Positions 49,083 to 58,031 of a stretch of 64,000 nucleotides of DNA are shown here, piece by piece (position 1 is the stretch's first letter; every line of letters begins with the position of its first letter). Source of the DNA: Geobacteraceae bacterium (GTDB taxonomy: Bacteria > Desulfobacterota > Desulfuromonadia > Geobacterales > Geobacteraceae). The translations under genes were made by a program, and so were the position numbers. The notes below the pieces were generated by a model, which did not search any database, was not told the DNA's origin, and saw only the letters and a list, made by a program, of their open reading frames with translations. Location: positions 1 to 64,000 of the forward strand of contig JARKPN010000083.1 of assembly GCA_029975275.1 (NCBI GenBank), in the 5' to 3' direction.

Positions 49083-50546
49083 TTATCTGCGTCTTCCGCC
49101 GAACAGGGAGCCGAGGACGCCGCGGATGATCTGCCGTCCCAACTGGCTGCCGATGGCATGGGCCGCGCTCTTGGCCAGCGCGCCGATGAGTTTCCCTGCC
49201 TGGGACGGCTCCGCCTTCTCCTCCCTGGCGGACGGTTTCGGCTCCCGGCTTTCCGGAAGCTGTTCCGCCTTCCGGCGCAGTTTTTCGTAAGCCGATTCCC
49301 GGTCTACGACCTTTTCGTAGGCGCCGTACAGGACCGAACCCTGGACGATGCCGCGGATTTCATCGGGCGTCAGGGGAGGCAGGCTGCTGCGGGGCGGCAT
49401 GATGTACGCCCGCTCCACCATGCCGGGAGTTCCCTTCTCGTCCAGCAGCGAGACCAGCGCTTCCCCCACGCCCAGTTCCAGGATCGCCGTTGCGGTGTTC
49501 AGCTCCGGATTGGCGCGGAAGGTCTCGGCTGCGGCCCGCACCGCTTTCTGGTCGCGGGGGGTGAAGGCCCGCAGGGCATGCTGGACCCGGTTTCCCAACT
49601 GAGAGAGAACTTTGTCCGGTATATCGAGGGGGTTCTGGGTGACGAACCAGACGCCGACCCCCTTGGAGCGGATCAGGCGCACCACCTGCTCGATCTTGTC
49701 TTCCAATGCCGGGGGCACATCCTCGAACAGGAGGTGGGCCTCGTCGAAAAAGAAGACCATCTTCGGCGTGTCCGGGTCGCCGACCTCGGGGAGCTGTTCG
49801 AAAAGCTCGGCCAGGAGCCAGAGAAGGAAGGTGGCGTAGACCTTCGGTGACTGCATCAGCTTTTCCGCGGAGAGCATGTTCACCACGCCTTTTCCGGTTG
49901 CGTCGGTCTGCAGCAGGTCATTGATATCCAGAGCCGGTTCTCCGAACAGTCGATCCCCTCCCTGCTCCTGAAGGACGAGCAGGTTCCGCTGGATGGCGCC
50001 GATGCTGGCGGTGGAGATATTGCCGTACTCGGTCTTGAAGTCGGCTGCATTGTCCCCGACAAAGCGGGTCATCTCCCGCAGATCCTTCAGATCCAGGAGC
50101 AGCAGACCGTTGTCGTCGGCAATCTTGAACACCAGGTTCAGGACGCCGCTCTGGGTGTCGTTCAGGGAGAGTACCCGCGACAGGAGCAGGGGGCCCATCT
50201 CGGAAACCGTGGTCCGCAGGGGGTGGCCCCGGTCGCCGAAGATATCCCAGAAGACGACCGGCGATCCCTCGTAGCTGAAATCCGTCAGACCCAGTTTTTC
50301 GGCCCGCTCGGCTATTTTCGGGTTGTCGCCGCCCGGCTTCGCCATGCCGGACAGGTCTCCCTTGATGTCGGCCAGGAAGACCGGGACCCCCATGGCGCTG
50401 AACTGTTCGGCGAGTACCCGCAGAGTAACCGTCTTTCCCGTTCCGGTGGCTCCTGCAATCAAGGCGTGGCGGTTGGCCATGCGGGGAGAGAGGAGCAGTT
50501 CTTCTTTTCCCTTTGCGACACGGATCGATGCGGAATGCATGGGCAT
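49083..50546 (-). CDS. HerA-like ATPase (DUF853 family)
   Basis: The protein has 487 residues with AAGGAGGG just before the ATG; a second ATG two codons later has better spacing. Walker A is [22 protein letters not shown] (around residue 35). It is followed by [17 protein letters not shown] and [36 protein letters not shown], with Walker [21 protein letters not shown] and [33 protein letters not shown]. The C-terminal end is basic and glycine-rich ([18 protein letters not shown]). The family (YjgR-like) is related to HerA/FtsK motors; its cellular job is not settled. It is next to rdgC, another DNA-linked gene, which hints at recombination or repair (inference). Confidence 0.9.
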   Translation of the reverse strand: MPMHSASIRVAKGKEELLLSPRMANRHALIAGATGTGKTVTLRVLAEQFSAMGVPVFLADIKGDLSGMAKPGGDNPKIAERAEKLGLTDFSYEGSPVVFWDIFGDRGHPLRTTVSEMGPLLLSRVLSLNDTQSGVLNLVFKIADDNGLLLLDLKDLREMTRFVGDNAADFKTEYGNISTASIGAIQRNLLVLQEQGGDRLFGEPALDINDLLQTDATGKGVVNMLSAEKLMQSPKVYATFLLWLLAELFEQLPEVGDPDTPKMVFFFDEAHLLFEDVPPALEDKIEQVVRLIRSKGVGVWFVTQNPLDIPDKVLSQLGNRVQHALRAFTPRDQKAVRAAAETFRANPELNTATAILELGVGEALVSLLDEKGTPGMVERAYIMPPRSSLPPLTPDEIRGIVQGSVLYGAYEKVVDRESAYEKLRRKAEQLPESREPKPSAREEKAEPSQAGKLIGALAKSAAHAIGSQLGRQIIRGVLGSLFGGRRR

Positions 50547-50566
50547 GGTCCCTCCTTATGAGATTA

Positions 50567-51736
50567 TTATGTCTCTTCCGACAGCCAGGCATCAATCCTG
50601 GCCATCTCGCCTTCCCATCCGTTTCCGAGGCGAATCTCCAGGAACGCGGCAAACAGGCTGTCGAACAGTTGCAGGCCGGTTTCCAGCAGGTGCATCCGTT
50701 CGAAGAACACCGCCTCCCGCTCACTGGCCGGATCAACGGTGTCGTCCTTTTCGATCTGCACCTTCGGCGACTTGAAGGAGGCGAAGTGGAACATCTCCCC
50801 TTTCAGGGTCAGCTTCCATTCATTTTCGTCCTTTTCCAGGTACAGGGTGCCCTCGGTGATCCCCTTGCCGGTGCGGAGCGCCATGCGGACCTCGCCGAAC
50901 CGGTCCTGGGGGCCGGAGACCGTGATCTTCTGGGCGCCCTCGTCACCGCCGCCGCACAGCACCAGCCGGTGGTTCACGTAGGCGGTGAAGATCTCCCCCT
51001 GGCCGGCCGGACCGGACAGCGTGACGCTGTATTCCGCGGACTCCTGCAGGGTCCGGTAGGTGACCCAGAGGAGAAAGTCGCGACCCAGCCACTGGTTGCT
51101 CCGGATCAGGTCCAGCACGGCCTCGGAGCCTGCCCGGTTGGCCGTTGCCAGGGCCTCGGCGAGACTCCCGGGCACCACCCGTTCGGCGCGCGCAAAGGGG
51201 TGAACGGCGATGAGGCGCAGCCCCTCGAAGCTCTTTCTGAACAGGGTGTCCACCAGGTCCACCGTTTTGGCGCCGATGGAGGCGATGGTGAGGGTCTTGC
51301 CCCGCACGTCCCAGACCACGTCGCAGGTGGAGGGGACCGGCAGAGTCCGGGCCAGGAGCGATGTGCGCACCGACTCGCGCATCTCCTCCTTCTTTTGTTT
51401 GGGAACCCTCCGGAAACCGGGGTTGGCGTAGAGGAACTCCTCTTCGGCCACCTTCAGGTAGGCGCGCAGCAGCGCGCCGGGGATGGTCCGCTTGTCCTGG
51501 CGCAGGGTGAAAAACAGGTAGTTGTCCCGCCAGAAGGCCGCAGGGACGCTGAAGTCGCTGCTGCGGTGGTCGTCCGGGGTGACCCAGCCGACGGAGAGTT
51601 CCTCGATCCCTTGGTCGATGGGGGTGAAGCCGTTTCTGGTCAGCCGCTCGGAGACCCACTCGAACAGGTCCATGACCGGGATGTCCCCCTCGATCCTGAA
51701 CTGGCACATGCTCACCGTATTGGAAAGGATACCCAT
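50567..51736 (-). CDS. rdgC: RdgC-like recombination-associated protein
   Basis: The protein has 389 residues. The start at 51736 (MGILSNTVSMCQFRIEGD) has AAGGAGCG; the reading frame is open 68 codons upstream, but those residues are not RdgC-like. Recognisable features are SERLTRNGFTPIDQGIEELSVGWVTPDD, YLFFTLRQDKRTIPGALLRAYLKVAEEEFL, and KKEEMRESVRTSLLARTLPVPSTCDVVWDVRGKTLTIASIG. RdgC forms a ring that binds double-stranded DNA and restrains RecA filaments. It lies 20 bp upstream of the HerA-like gene and is probably co-transcribed with it. Confidence 0.82.
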   Translation of the reverse strand: MGILSNTVSMCQFRIEGDIPVMDLFEWVSERLTRNGFTPIDQGIEELSVGWVTPDDHRSSDFSVPAAFWRDNYLFFTLRQDKRTIPGALLRAYLKVAEEEFLYANPGFRRVPKQKKEEMRESVRTSLLARTLPVPSTCDVVWDVRGKTLTIASIGAKTVDLVDTLFRKSFEGLRLIAVHPFARAERVVPGSLAEALATANRAGSEAVLDLIRSNQWLGRDFLLWVTYRTLQESAEYSVTLSGPAGQGEIFTAYVNHRLVLCGGGDEGAQKITVSGPQDRFGEVRMALRTGKGITEGTLYLEKDENEWKLTLKGEMFHFASFKSPKVQIEKDDTVDPASEREAVFFERMHLLETGLQLFDSLFAAFLEIRLGNGWEGEMARIDAWLSEET

Positions 51737-52152
51737 ATGTTCGCTCCTTGTGTGGTCTGAAAAGTCTACTTGAATACACCCAATTCCCGGAACGGGCAAG
51801 TAAATTCTGGGCGGATTATGGACGAAAAAAGCCCGCGGAGCGGGCGGTTGGGCATCCATCCGGCAAGTGCCGGCAAAGGCGGGTCGGATCTTTCCCGAAG
51901 CTTCTCGCAAGCTGTCACCATCTGCCACAAGGATAAGCAACCTGCTGGATTCGGGCGGCTATGCCGATTTCGGGTGGAAATAACATTTAAGCTCCCCCTC
52001 TTGAGATAAGAGGGGGGCGGGGGGAGTTATGAATCATTGAGGAATAACCCCTCCCGGCTTCCCCTCAACTAAGGAGAGGGGAACTGTAGGTCTCAAACCT
52101 CAAAGCCCCCTGTTCGGGGCAGGATCAATCCCACTGCTAAACGTATTCCCCG
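51737..52152. other. Intergenic region with pyrimidine/purine inverted repeats
   Basis: No gene is supported in these 416 bp. Three hairpins stand out: CCCCCTCTT/AAGAGGGGG (51994-52016), TTCCCCTC/GAGGGGAA (52059-52083) and GCCCC/GGGGC (52105-52120). The first two are C/T-rich against G/A-rich and could be dispersed intergenic repeats; none is followed by a T-run. Confidence 0.5.
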
Positions 52153-53487
52153 CTAACGGGAGCGTTGCGCCTGGAGTGAGGGCGAGCCTGGGGATGTCGT
52201 GCGTGCCCGGCGTCGGGAGGCTTTTGGCGCCTTGGCGGATGGTGGCGCAACTGCCGCGGTCCGGGAGCCGGCCGCGGGTGCGGCCTGTTGTGCCGCCTCC
52301 GGCTTGCGGGCCTGCCGGGGCTCCCGTGGCGGACGGGCGAATTCGGCATCACGCTGCGGCGACGGTACCGAGTAGTCGAACCCGGGAAGGGTGCGGCGTT
52401 CGAGCGGAGCGCCCAGGAGGCATTCGATGGTCCGCACCATGGGTGCGTCGTCGCCGGTGGTGAAGGTAAAGGCGTCGCCGGTCCGGGCCGCGCGGCCGGT
52501 GCGGCCGATGCGGTGGGTATATGCCTCCGCGGTGTCTGGCATGTCGTAGTTGATGACGTGGGAGACCTGGGATACGTCGATGCCGCGCGCGGCGATGTCG
52601 GTGGCCACCAGTACTTGGAAGGTCCCGTCACGGAAGCCGTCCAGGGCTGCCTGGCGCCGGTTCTGGGACAGGTTCCCCTGGAGCGAGGCTGCCCGGTAGC
52701 CCGCCTTCTCGAGTTGTTCTCCGACTCTCTTTGCGCGGTGCTTGGTGCGGGTGAAGACCAGCACCGACCCGGTGTCGGTATGCCTCAGGAGTTCCAGCAG
52801 CAGCGGTGTCTTCAGGTGCTGTCCGACCGGGTAGAGGGCATGGCTGACCGTGACCGCCGTACCGGGCGTGCCTGCCTGCACCGTGACCGGATTCGTGAGG
52901 ATCTCCTGGGCCAGGGTGCGGATACCGGCCGGCATGGTGGCGGAAAACAGCAGGGTCTGGCGCCTGGCCGGAACGTGGCGCAGCAGGCGGCGGATATCGG
53001 GCAGGAAACCCATGTCGAACATTTGGTCGGCCTCGTCCAGGACCAGCACCTCCAGGCGGGAAAGGTCGATGGTGCCCTGGTTGATGTGGTCCAGGAGCCT
53101 GCCGGGGCAGGCCACGACAATCTCGGCCCCCCGCCTGAGCTTGTCCACCTGCGGATTGAGCTTTACTCCGCCGTAGACCGTGACGCTCTTGAGCCTGGTC
53201 TTGTGGCCCAGTTTCTCGATGGACTGGTGGATCTGCTCCGCCAGTTCGCGGGTGGGGGCCACGACCAGTGCCCGGACCCGGCCGCGCTCGCCCTGCATAA
53301 GCCGCTGCAGGATCGGCAGGGCAAAGGCCGCGGTCTTGCCGGTTCCGGTCTGGGCCAGGCCCATGACGTCCCGTCCCGCGAGCACCGGCGGAATCGCCTG
53401 CTTCTGGATGGGGGTGGGGGTCGCGTAACCGGCGGCGGTCATTCCCGTCGCGATGTAAGGGTGAAAGTTGAAATTACTGAAACTCAT
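52153..53487 (-). CDS. rhlE: RhlE-type DEAD-box RNA helicase
   Basis: The protein has 444 residues. The start at 53487 (MSFSNFNFHPYIATGMTAAGYATPTPIQKQAIPPVL) has GGAAGGAG. Motifs in order are the Q motif (above), I (AQTGTGKTAAF), Ia (PTRELAEQI), Ib (TPGR-like ACPGRLLDH), II (VLDEADQMFD), III (SATMP), IV (VLVFTRTK), V (ATDIAARGIDV) and VI (HRIGRTGRA). A basic, Pro/Ala/Arg-rich tail of about 80 residues (PREPRQARKPEAAQQ...RRRARTTSPG) follows. RhlE helicases remodel structured RNA in ribosome assembly, mRNA decay and cold adaptation. The upstream leader carries an intrinsic terminator 30 nt before the start codon, so the gene is probably attenuated. Confidence 0.93.
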   Translation of the reverse strand: MSFSNFNFHPYIATGMTAAGYATPTPIQKQAIPPVLAGRDVMGLAQTGTGKTAAFALPILQRLMQGERGRVRALVVAPTRELAEQIHQSIEKLGHKTRLKSVTVYGGVKLNPQVDKLRRGAEIVVACPGRLLDHINQGTIDLSRLEVLVLDEADQMFDMGFLPDIRRLLRHVPARRQTLLFSATMPAGIRTLAQEILTNPVTVQAGTPGTAVTVSHALYPVGQHLKTPLLLELLRHTDTGSVLVFTRTKHRAKRVGEQLEKAGYRAASLQGNLSQNRRQAALDGFRDGTFQVLVATDIAARGIDVSQVSHVINYDMPDTAEAYTHRIGRTGRAARTGDAFTFTTGDDAPMVRTIECLLGAPLERRTLPGFDYSVPSPQRDAEFARPPREPRQARKPEAAQQAAPAAGSRTAAVAPPSAKAPKASRRRARTTSPGSPSLQAQRSR

Positions 53488-53516
53488 GGTGCTCCTTCCG
53501 GTCTGTTGGGTACTAC

Positions 53517-53545
53517 AAAAAAAGCCCCGGAGGATTCCGGGGCTT
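53517..53545 (-). terminator. Intrinsic terminator in the rhlE leader (attenuator)
   Basis: On the minus strand AAGCCCCGG and CCGGGGCTT form a 9-bp stem with a 6-nt loop (AATCCT), followed by a run of seven or eight T. It ends 30 nt before the rhlE start codon. The upstream gene (universal stress protein) ends at 53688, so the element could also be its terminator. Either way it must be passed by any transcript that starts further upstream. Confidence 0.8.
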
Positions 53546-53687
53546 ACGATATCGTTGTGTTCCGGCCGTTTCTTGAATGCTGATGCGACCGTAACAGTTT
53601 GTTCACGTGCTGTCAAGCGGTTATTCCATTCCCCCATGGCGTCATGCCCAGGCGCGTATGACAAAGGGGGACCGCCGGCGCTCCGGT

Positions 53688-54134
53688 CTATTTTACCAGC
53701 AACACCGAGCAGGTGGAACCGAGCAGGACGTGGCGGGCAACGCTTCCGATCAGGTATTTCGCCAGGCCGGTGGTGCCCAGGGATGAGATTACGACCAGAT
53801 CTATCCCCCTTTCCAGCTCTTCCTGCAGGATCTGGTCGTGGGGGACGCCGGTCTTGACGTCGGTCGTGATGGTGAGGTCACTCGCTTCGGGGAACTTGGC
53901 GACCTGTTGCCGGATCCCTTTGCGGGCCGATTCCATCAACTCGGACTGCAGCTGACTGACCAGCCCTTCGCTGATGCAGTAGTCAACGGTGCATTGCTGG
54001 ACCGGGTCCTGGATCACGTGGAGGAGAAACAGTTCCGCGTTGAACTGTCTGGCAATGTCGATTGCCTGTTTGACGGCCTTGTCCGCGTGGACTGACATGT
54101 CGGTCGGAACGAGGATTTTCGTTGGTCTGAACAT
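53688..54134 (-). CDS. Universal stress protein (UspA family)
   Basis: The protein has 148 residues. The start at 54134 (MFRPTKILVPTDMSVHADKAVKQAIDIARQFNAELFLLHV) has AAAGGAGG. The Usp fold ends with the nucleotide-binding motif SSLGTTGLAKYLIGSVARHVLLGSTCSVLLVK. That motif is G-x2-G-x9-G(S/T) like, which suggests an ATP-binding Usp. The middle is ISEGLVSQLQSELMESARKGIRQQVAKFPEASDLTITTDVKTGVPHDQILQEELERGIDLVVI. Usp proteins protect against stress in stationary phase or under starvation. It is a single gene, with rhlE following on the same strand after the terminator. Confidence 0.92.
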   Translation of the reverse strand: MFRPTKILVPTDMSVHADKAVKQAIDIARQFNAELFLLHVIQDPVQQCTVDYCISEGLVSQLQSELMESARKGIRQQVAKFPEASDLTITTDVKTGVPHDQILQEELERGIDLVVISSLGTTGLAKYLIGSVARHVLLGSTCSVLLVK

Positions 54135-54705
54135 AGAGTCTTCCTCCTTTCTGCTCACTGGTCATGGGATACTATCCGTGCAATGCAGCATGCTTCTTCT
54201 ATTTGAATTATGCATCCGTTGGTTGGTTTTGCAACAGGCGGGGCGGCCGGCCGCGTGTCGGTGCGTCTCGGACTCGCGTTGCTTTCATCCGGAACGTGAC
54301 CGTTGTGAATGGATTGAATAAAGAATTTATTAATATTAAAACTACATTTTATTTAAAGTCAAACAACGGTTGGGGTTGCTTAAATTGTTTTGCGATACAG
54401 TTATAAAAGCTAAATAATATCAAATAGATATAATAGATAACAAAAGAAGCGCTACAAGAATACCTCTGTTGGTTATAGTTGTAATAAATATAAATTTTAT
54501 AAAAACTAAAATTGTTCTTGCTTTGCGTTATATGATGTGGTACACAACGAATACCGTCTGCACACGGCAGGCCCGGTTGTAAGATTAATGTCATCCGGAC
54601 GATTCCGGAAATCCCGGACTTTGGTTTCGACCAGGCATGAACGCGGCATAAATCGTGAAAAAACAGGCGCTTATTTCGTCCTTCGCCATCGGCGGACCCA
54701 ACGAA

Positions 54706-54751
54706 ACCCGCATTGAATATTGACAGAGTTCGATATTGGTGCGGGTTTTTT
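54706..54751 (+). terminator. Terminator-like hairpin in the aldehyde oxidoreductase leader
   Basis: ACCCGCA (54706-54712) pairs with TGCGGGT (54740-54746), extended by AATAT/ATATT inside, and is followed by seven T. It lies about 120 bp before the start codon, with no plus-strand gene upstream, so it either ends a small RNA or attenuates the oxidoreductase gene. Confidence 0.6.
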
Positions 54752-54805
54752 GCTGTACGGCCCATGAGTCTCGGTCGTGGGAACACGCCGGCATCGGAAC
54801 ATATT

Positions 54806-54838
54806 GGTGTTCCATCCGGATTTTCCGGATGGAGCACC
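54806..54838 (+). promoter_or_regulatory. 14-bp hairpin before the ribosome site
   Basis: GGTGTTCCATCCGG and CCGGATGGAGCACC (one T-G pair) flank an ATTTT loop, about 18 nt before the GGAGGAG site of the gene at 54869. It lacks a T-run. It may stabilise the mRNA or form part of a regulatory leader together with the preceding terminator-like hairpin. Confidence 0.45.
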
Positions 54839-54868
54839 AAGTTACATAACCCAAAAGGAGGAGAATGT

Positions 54869-57661
54869 ATGATTAAGAAGGTCCTCAACGTCAACGGTGT
54901 TGAAAGAACGCTTATCGTTGACCAGGAAGAGCTCCTGTCCGATGTTCTGCGCAACCAGCTCCATCTGACCGGGACGAAGGTCGGCTGCGGTACCGGTCAG
55001 TGCGGCGCCTGTAACGTGATCGTGAACGGCAAGCTGATCCGTTCCTGCGTTACCAAGATGAAGCGGATCGAAAACTGGTCCACCATCACCACGATTGAAG
55101 GGATCGGCACCCCCCTCAATCTCCACCCGCTGCAGAAGGCCTTCATCTTCCATCACGCCATCCAGTGCGGCTTCTGCACCCCCGGTTTCATCGTTTCCGC
55201 CAAGGCCCTGCTGGACGAAAACCCCAACCCGACCCGTGAAGATGTCAGGGACTGGTTCCAGAAATACCGCAACGCCTGCCGCTGTACCGGCTACATCATG
55301 ATCGTCGACGCGGTCATGGACGCCGCCAAGGTGCTGCGCGGTGAATTGTCCGAATCCGCCCTCGAATACAAGCAGCCGGCCGACGGCAGGGTTTACGGTA
55401 CCCGCATGCCGCGTCCCACCTTCGTTGCCAAGGCCTGCGGTCTGTGGGACTTCGGTGAGGACATGGGCACCCAACTTCCCGAGAACACCCTGCAGTGCGC
55501 CTTGGTGCAGCCCAAGGTTTCCCACGCTATCATCAAGGGCATCGACACCTCCGAAGCAGAGAAAATGCCGGGCGTGTTCAAGGTCGTTACCCACAAGGAC
55601 GTCAAGGGCAAGAACCGCATCACCGGTCTTATCACCTTCCCCACCAACAAGGGTGACGGCTGGGACCGTCCGATCCTCAACGACGACAAGATCTACCAAT
55701 ACGGCGACGTTGTCGCCATCGTCTGCGCCGACACCAGGGAGAACGCCAAGGCAGCCGCCGAGAAAGTCAAGGTCGACCTGGAAGTGCTGCCGGCCTACAT
55801 GAACGCCCCGGCAGCCATGGCGGACGATGCCATCGAGATCCACCCGGGCACGCCGAATGTCTATTACACGTGCTACGGCAGAAAAGGCGAAGAGGTCAAG
55901 CCGATAATCGAAAAGGCGGCACATACCTTTTCGGGTGAATACTACCTCCAGCGCCAGCCCCATATGCCCATAGAGCCTGATGTCGGCTTCGCCTACATCG
56001 ACGACCAGGGCAGGGTTGTTATCCACTCCAAATCCATCGGTATCCACCTGCACCTCTACATGATCGCCCCGGGCCTCGGCGTCGAGCCCGATCAGATCGT
56101 CTTGGTACAGAATCCGACCGGCGCAACCTTCGGCTACAAGTTCAGCCCGACCATGGAAGCCCTCGTAGGCGCCGCCGCCATGGCCACCGGCCGTCCCTGC
56201 TTCCTGGGTTATGACTGGTATCAGCAGCAGACCTACACCGGCAAGCGTTCGCCGTCCTACCTCAAAGGTACGATCGCCTGCGATGCGGAAGGCAAGATGC
56301 TCGCCATCGAAGCAAGCTGGAACCTCGACCACGGCCCCTATTCGGAATTCGGCGACCTGGTCACCCTGCGTGGACAGCAGTTCGTCGGCGCCGGCTACGA
56401 CATCAAGAACCTGAGAACCACGGGCAACACCGTCTGCACCAACCACGGCTGGGGCTCCGCATTCCGTGCCTATGGTTCGCCTCAGGCGTTCATGCTCAGC
56501 GAATCCCTGGTCGACGAACTTGCCCGGAAAGCCGGATTCGATCCGTTCGAATTCCGCTACAAGAACATCTACCGCCCCGGTGCAACCACTCCGACCGGCC
56601 AGGTGCCGGAAGTCTTCTGCTTCGAAGAGATGTTCAACCTGATGCGCCCGAAATACCAGGAAGCAAAGGCCAAGGCCAAGCTGGAATCCACCGATACGAT
56701 TAAACGCGGTGTGGGCGTCTCCCTCGGCATCTACGGCTGCGGCCTCGACGGCCCCGACACCTCCAACGCCTGGGCCGAGTTGCTCCCCAACGGCGACGTC
56801 ATGATCGGCAACGCCTGGGAAGACCACGGTCAGGGTTCCGATATGGCTACGGTGGCCTTCGCCCACGAGGCGCTCCGCGCCCTTAACCTGAAACCGTCCC
56901 AGATCAGGCTGTCCATGAACGACACCAGCCTCCATCCGAATGCCGGTCCTTCCGGCGGCAGCCGCCAGAACGTGGTCACCGGCAACGCCATCGTCGCTGC
57001 ATGCAGACTGCTGCTTGACGCCATGAAGAAGGCGGACGGCACCTTCCGTACCTATGACGAGATGGTGAAAGAAAAGATCGCGACCAAGTACGAGGGGAGC
57101 TGGACCACCCCGTGCACCCATCAGGACGATGACGGAATCGGCAAACCGTTCTGCATCTACATGTACGCCCTTTTCTGCTCCGAAGTGGCCGTAGACATCA
57201 CCACCGGCAAGGTTGAAGTCGTGAAGATGACCTATGTCGGCGACAACGGCACGATCACCAACCGCGGCACCGTTGACGGTCAGGTATACGGCGGTCTCGT
57301 CCAGGGTATCGGACTCGCCCTCACCGAGGACTTCGAAGACCTGAAGAAACACACCACCCTGATTGGTTCAGGCTTCCCGTTCATCAAGGACGTGCCCGAT
57401 AACATCGAACTGATCTACGTGGAAACCCCGCGTCCCGACGGCGTGTTCGGACAGGCTGGCGTCGGCGAAGGTCCTCTGACCTCTCCGCACGTCTCCATCA
57501 TCAACGCCATTCACGATGCTTGTGGTGCCCGCATCAGGTCCCTGCCGGCATATCCGGAGAAGGTCCTGAAGGCCCTCAAGTCGGCGAAGAAAGCATACGA
57601 TGTCGCCGATGCGATGGCGGACGGCTACATGTCCACGGGCGGCATCGATACGCTGAAGTAG
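54869..57661 (+). CDS. Molybdopterin aldehyde oxidoreductase, single-chain Mop type
   Basis: The protein has 930 residues; the start at 54869 (MIKKVLNVNGVERTLIVDQEELLSDVLRNQLHLTG) has AAGGAGGAG. Residues 1-165 hold two [2Fe-2S] clusters: GCGTGQCGACNVIVNG, then IQCGFCTPGFIVSAKALL and NACRCTGYIMIVDAV. The rest is the molybdenum-cofactor part, with GWGSAFRAYGSPQAFMLSE, GGSRQNVVTGNA and the catalytic-glutamate block FGQAGVGEGPLTSPHVSI near residue 870. There is no FAD domain. The length and order match the D. gigas Mop aldehyde oxidoreductase (907 residues). It oxidises aldehydes to acids. It is a single gene with a long structured leader; no cofactor chaperone gene is adjacent. Confidence 0.94.
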   Translation: MIKKVLNVNGVERTLIVDQEELLSDVLRNQLHLTGTKVGCGTGQCGACNVIVNGKLIRSCVTKMKRIENWSTITTIEGIGTPLNLHPLQKAFIFHHAIQCGFCTPGFIVSAKALLDENPNPTREDVRDWFQKYRNACRCTGYIMIVDAVMDAAKVLRGELSESALEYKQPADGRVYGTRMPRPTFVAKACGLWDFGEDMGTQLPENTLQCALVQPKVSHAIIKGIDTSEAEKMPGVFKVVTHKDVKGKNRITGLITFPTNKGDGWDRPILNDDKIYQYGDVVAIVCADTRENAKAAAEKVKVDLEVLPAYMNAPAAMADDAIEIHPGTPNVYYTCYGRKGEEVKPIIEKAAHTFSGEYYLQRQPHMPIEPDVGFAYIDDQGRVVIHSKSIGIHLHLYMIAPGLGVEPDQIVLVQNPTGATFGYKFSPTMEALVGAAAMATGRPCFLGYDWYQQQTYTGKRSPSYLKGTIACDAEGKMLAIEASWNLDHGPYSEFGDLVTLRGQQFVGAGYDIKNLRTTGNTVCTNHGWGSAFRAYGSPQAFMLSESLVDELARKAGFDPFEFRYKNIYRPGATTPTGQVPEVFCFEEMFNLMRPKYQEAKAKAKLESTDTIKRGVGVSLGIYGCGLDGPDTSNAWAELLPNGDVMIGNAWEDHGQGSDMATVAFAHEALRALNLKPSQIRLSMNDTSLHPNAGPSGGSRQNVVTGNAIVAACRLLLDAMKKADGTFRTYDEMVKEKIATKYEGSWTTPCTHQDDDGIGKPFCIYMYALFCSEVAVDITTGKVEVVKMTYVGDNGTITNRGTVDGQVYGGLVQGIGLALTEDFEDLKKHTTLIGSGFPFIKDVPDNIELIYVETPRPDGVFGQAGVGEGPLTSPHVSIINAIHDACGARIRSLPAYPEKVLKALKSAKKAYDVADAMADGYMSTGGIDTLK

Positions 57662-57705
57662 GTTTTATATGAATGACAATACTTTGATTTCATGACGTAC
57701 ATCTC

Positions 57706-57740
57706 GGGGTGAGCTCGGAAGAAATTACGGGCTCGCCCCG
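57706..57740 (+). terminator. Hairpin after the aldehyde oxidoreductase gene
   Basis: GGGGTGAGCTC and GGGCTCGCCCC pair along 11 positions with two G-U pairs and a 12-nt loop, about 45 bp after the stop codon. No T-run follows, so it may stabilise the 3' end rather than stop transcription. Confidence 0.45.
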
Positions 57741-57852
57741 CCTTGTATGTTCTGAAATAGGAAAACCATGAAAATTGCAAATATACACATACTTCCTCGG
57801 AGTCCTCCCGAGGTGGACGAGCGGGAAGAAGAGAACGGATGGGCGCGGTGAT

Positions 57853-57924
57853 CCGGGTCGTGGAGGGCTAGGGTCATTCATTCCCATCAAAGAAAAGAGG
57901 CGGGCATGTGCCGGGTCGTGGAGG
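57853..57924. repeat. Direct repeat CCGGGTCGTGGAGG
   Basis: The same 14 bases occur at 57853-57866 and 57911-57924, the second copy inside the loop of the bidirectional terminator. The significance is unknown. A 27-codon frame at 57768-57851 (MKIANIHILPRSPPEVDEREEENGWAR) precedes the first copy and has no clear ribosome site. Confidence 0.5.
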
Positions 57925-57951
57925 ATCGGGTTCATGCCCGCCTGTTTTTTT
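57898..57951. terminator. Bidirectional intrinsic terminator
   Basis: AGGCGGGCATG (57898-57908) pairs with CATGCCCGCCT (57933-57943), an 11-bp stem, followed by GTTTTTTT on the plus strand and CTTTTCTTT on the minus strand. It separates the convergent aldehyde oxidoreductase and EmrB-like genes. Confidence 0.8.
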
Positions 57952-58031
57952 GCTGTCCTCCGACAGGTGTCGAGAAGGGAGGCGAGCAGTCGCTCCCTGG
58001 AATTGCCGGGCCAGGACAGTCGAACAGAGGG

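Larger units (their letters stand above)
54135..54868. other. 734-bp promoter and leader region of the aldehyde oxidoreductase gene
   Basis: The left half (54310-54530) is very AT-rich and probably holds promoters for the stress-protein gene and for the oxidoreductase gene. The right half carries a terminator-like hairpin (54706-54751) and a 14-bp hairpin (54806-54838) before the ribosome site. The long minus-strand frame at 54349-54954 overlaps the oxidoreductase start and has no recognisable product. Confidence 0.45.

Noticed and set aside
51994-52120. Rho-independent terminators between rdgC and rhlE
   Set aside because: The hairpins have no T-run on either strand, so they are described as repeats rather than terminators.
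54560-54868. Molybdenum-cofactor riboswitch before the aldehyde oxidoreductase
   Set aside because: The functional logic is attractive, but I could not find the conserved hairpins of the Moco motif; only generic stems are seen.
54842-57352. Minus-strand 836-codon frame opposite the aldehyde oxidoreductase
   Set aside because: The plus-strand gene has all Fe-S and molybdenum motifs; the antisense frame is a by-product of third-position GC bias.
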